DNA of 64,000 nt from Amphiura filiformis (lineage: Eukaryota; Echinodermata; Ophiuroidea; Amphilepidida; Amphiuridae). Shown here one piece after another: positions 63,173 to 64,000 of the stretch. The notes below the pieces were generated by a model, which searched no databases, was not told where the DNA came from, and saw only the letters and a program-made list of their open reading frames with translations. The stretch covers positions 2,365,935-2,429,934 of the forward strand of contig NC_092629.1 in assembly GCF_039555335.1 (NCBI RefSeq), in the 5' to 3' direction. The first letter of the stretch is position 1, and each line of letters starts with the position of its first letter. The translations under genes and the position numbers were made by a program.

Positions 63173-64000
63173 CATTTAATATGCAATCAACAAGTAAGCA
63201 TGCTTACTCGTGGTGATTATGCATTTAATACGCAATCAACAAGTAAGCATGCTTACTCGTGGTGATTATGCTTACACGTGGTGATTATGCATTTAATACG
63301 CAATCAACAAGTAAGCATGCTTACTCGTGGTGATTATGCATTTAATATGCAATCAACAAGTAAAGCATGCTTACTCGTGGTGATTATGCATTTAATACGC
63401 AATCAACAAGTAAGCATGCTTACTCGTGGTGATTATGCATTTAATACGCAATCAACAAGTAAGCATGCTTACTCGTGGTGATTATGCATTTAATACGCAA
63501 TCAACAAGTAAGCATGCTTACTCATGGTGATTATGCATTTAATATGCAATCAACAAGTAAGCATGCTTACTCGTGGTGATTATGCATTTAATATGCAATC
63601 AACAAGTAAGCATGCTTAGTCGTGGTGATTATGCATTTAATATGCAATCAACAAGTAAGCATGCTTACTCGTGGTGATTATGCATTTAATATGCAATCAA
63701 CAAGTAAGCATGCTTACTCGTGGTGATTATGCATTTAATACGCAATCAACAAGTAAGCATGCTTACTCGTGGTGATTATGCATTTAATATGCAATCAACA
63801 AGTAAGCATGCTTACTCGTGGTGATTATGCATTTAATATGCAATCAACAAGTAAGCATGCTTACTCGTGGTGATTATGCATTTAATATGCAATCAACAAG
63901 TAAGCATGCTTACTCGTGGTGATTATGCATTTAATATGCAATCAACAAGTAAGCATGCTTACTCGTGGTGATTATGCATTTAATATGCAATCAACAAGTA
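63173..64000. repeat. 49-bp satellite array with palindrome, runs off the window
   Basis: Unit contains 'gcatttaatacgcaatcaac' and the 16-bp perfect palindrome AGTAAGCATGCTTACT; period 49 bp, about 17 copies. Units alternate between ATACGC and ATATGC. One truncated unit lies at about 63264-63284. The open frames across it are products of the repeat. Confidence 0.97.

Noticed and set aside
63065-63481. Two plus-strand frames with repeated YAFN..STSK peptides
   Set aside because: They come from reading through the 49-bp satellite; 49 is not a multiple of three, so there is no stable coding frame.

Overview
The window looks like nuclear DNA of an animal. It is AT-rich, gene-poor and intron-rich, with GT-AG introns and a very high load of small transposons. 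Two conserved metazoan genes can be rebuilt exon by exon. The repeat landscape (foldback MITEs, many short hAT-type elements, and a CR1/L2-type LINE whose ORF carries a 2A-like motif) suggests a marine invertebrate, possibly an echinoderm or hemichordate. That placement is inference from style and not from a match.

Layout. At the left edge (1589-2643, +) are the last two exons of a gene whose C-terminal tail carries FxNPxY/NPxF endocytosis-type motifs. From 2.6 to 19.2 kb I see no certain gene, only interspersed repeats. From 36774 down to 19204 (-) lie nine exons of an MCCC2-like acyl-CoA carboxyltransferase; the very last exon was not found. From 37153 to 60363 (+) lies a complete 13-exon OGFOD1 (prolyl 3-hydroxylase of ribosomal protein uS12/RPS23), 545 residues with all active-site residues. 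The two genes are head to head, 378 bp between start codons, and probably share a promoter. A decayed but nearly full-length LINE (about 50.15-54.06 kb, -) sits in OGFOD1 intron 7. The right end (61.7-64 kb) holds two satellite arrays, with 28-bp and 49-bp units.

Main points of interest. (1) The MCCC2-like protein keeps the CoA-binding half but lacks the two glycine-rich loops expected in the second half, so it is probably a divergent paralog. (2) At least six coding exons of the two genes have partial, decayed copies 50-420 bp away in the flanking intron. Three successive copies of OGFOD1 exon 7 are present, the second split by the LINE. (3) A 234-bp hAT element duplicated the OGFOD1 exon 5 splice donor as its 8-bp target site. 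(4) Several transposons can be delimited to the base by their target-site duplications, including nested ones (two elements inside a third at 31.8-32.5 kb).

All coordinates were read by eye from the sequence; exon borders were accepted only where splice sites, reading phase and protein conservation agreed.
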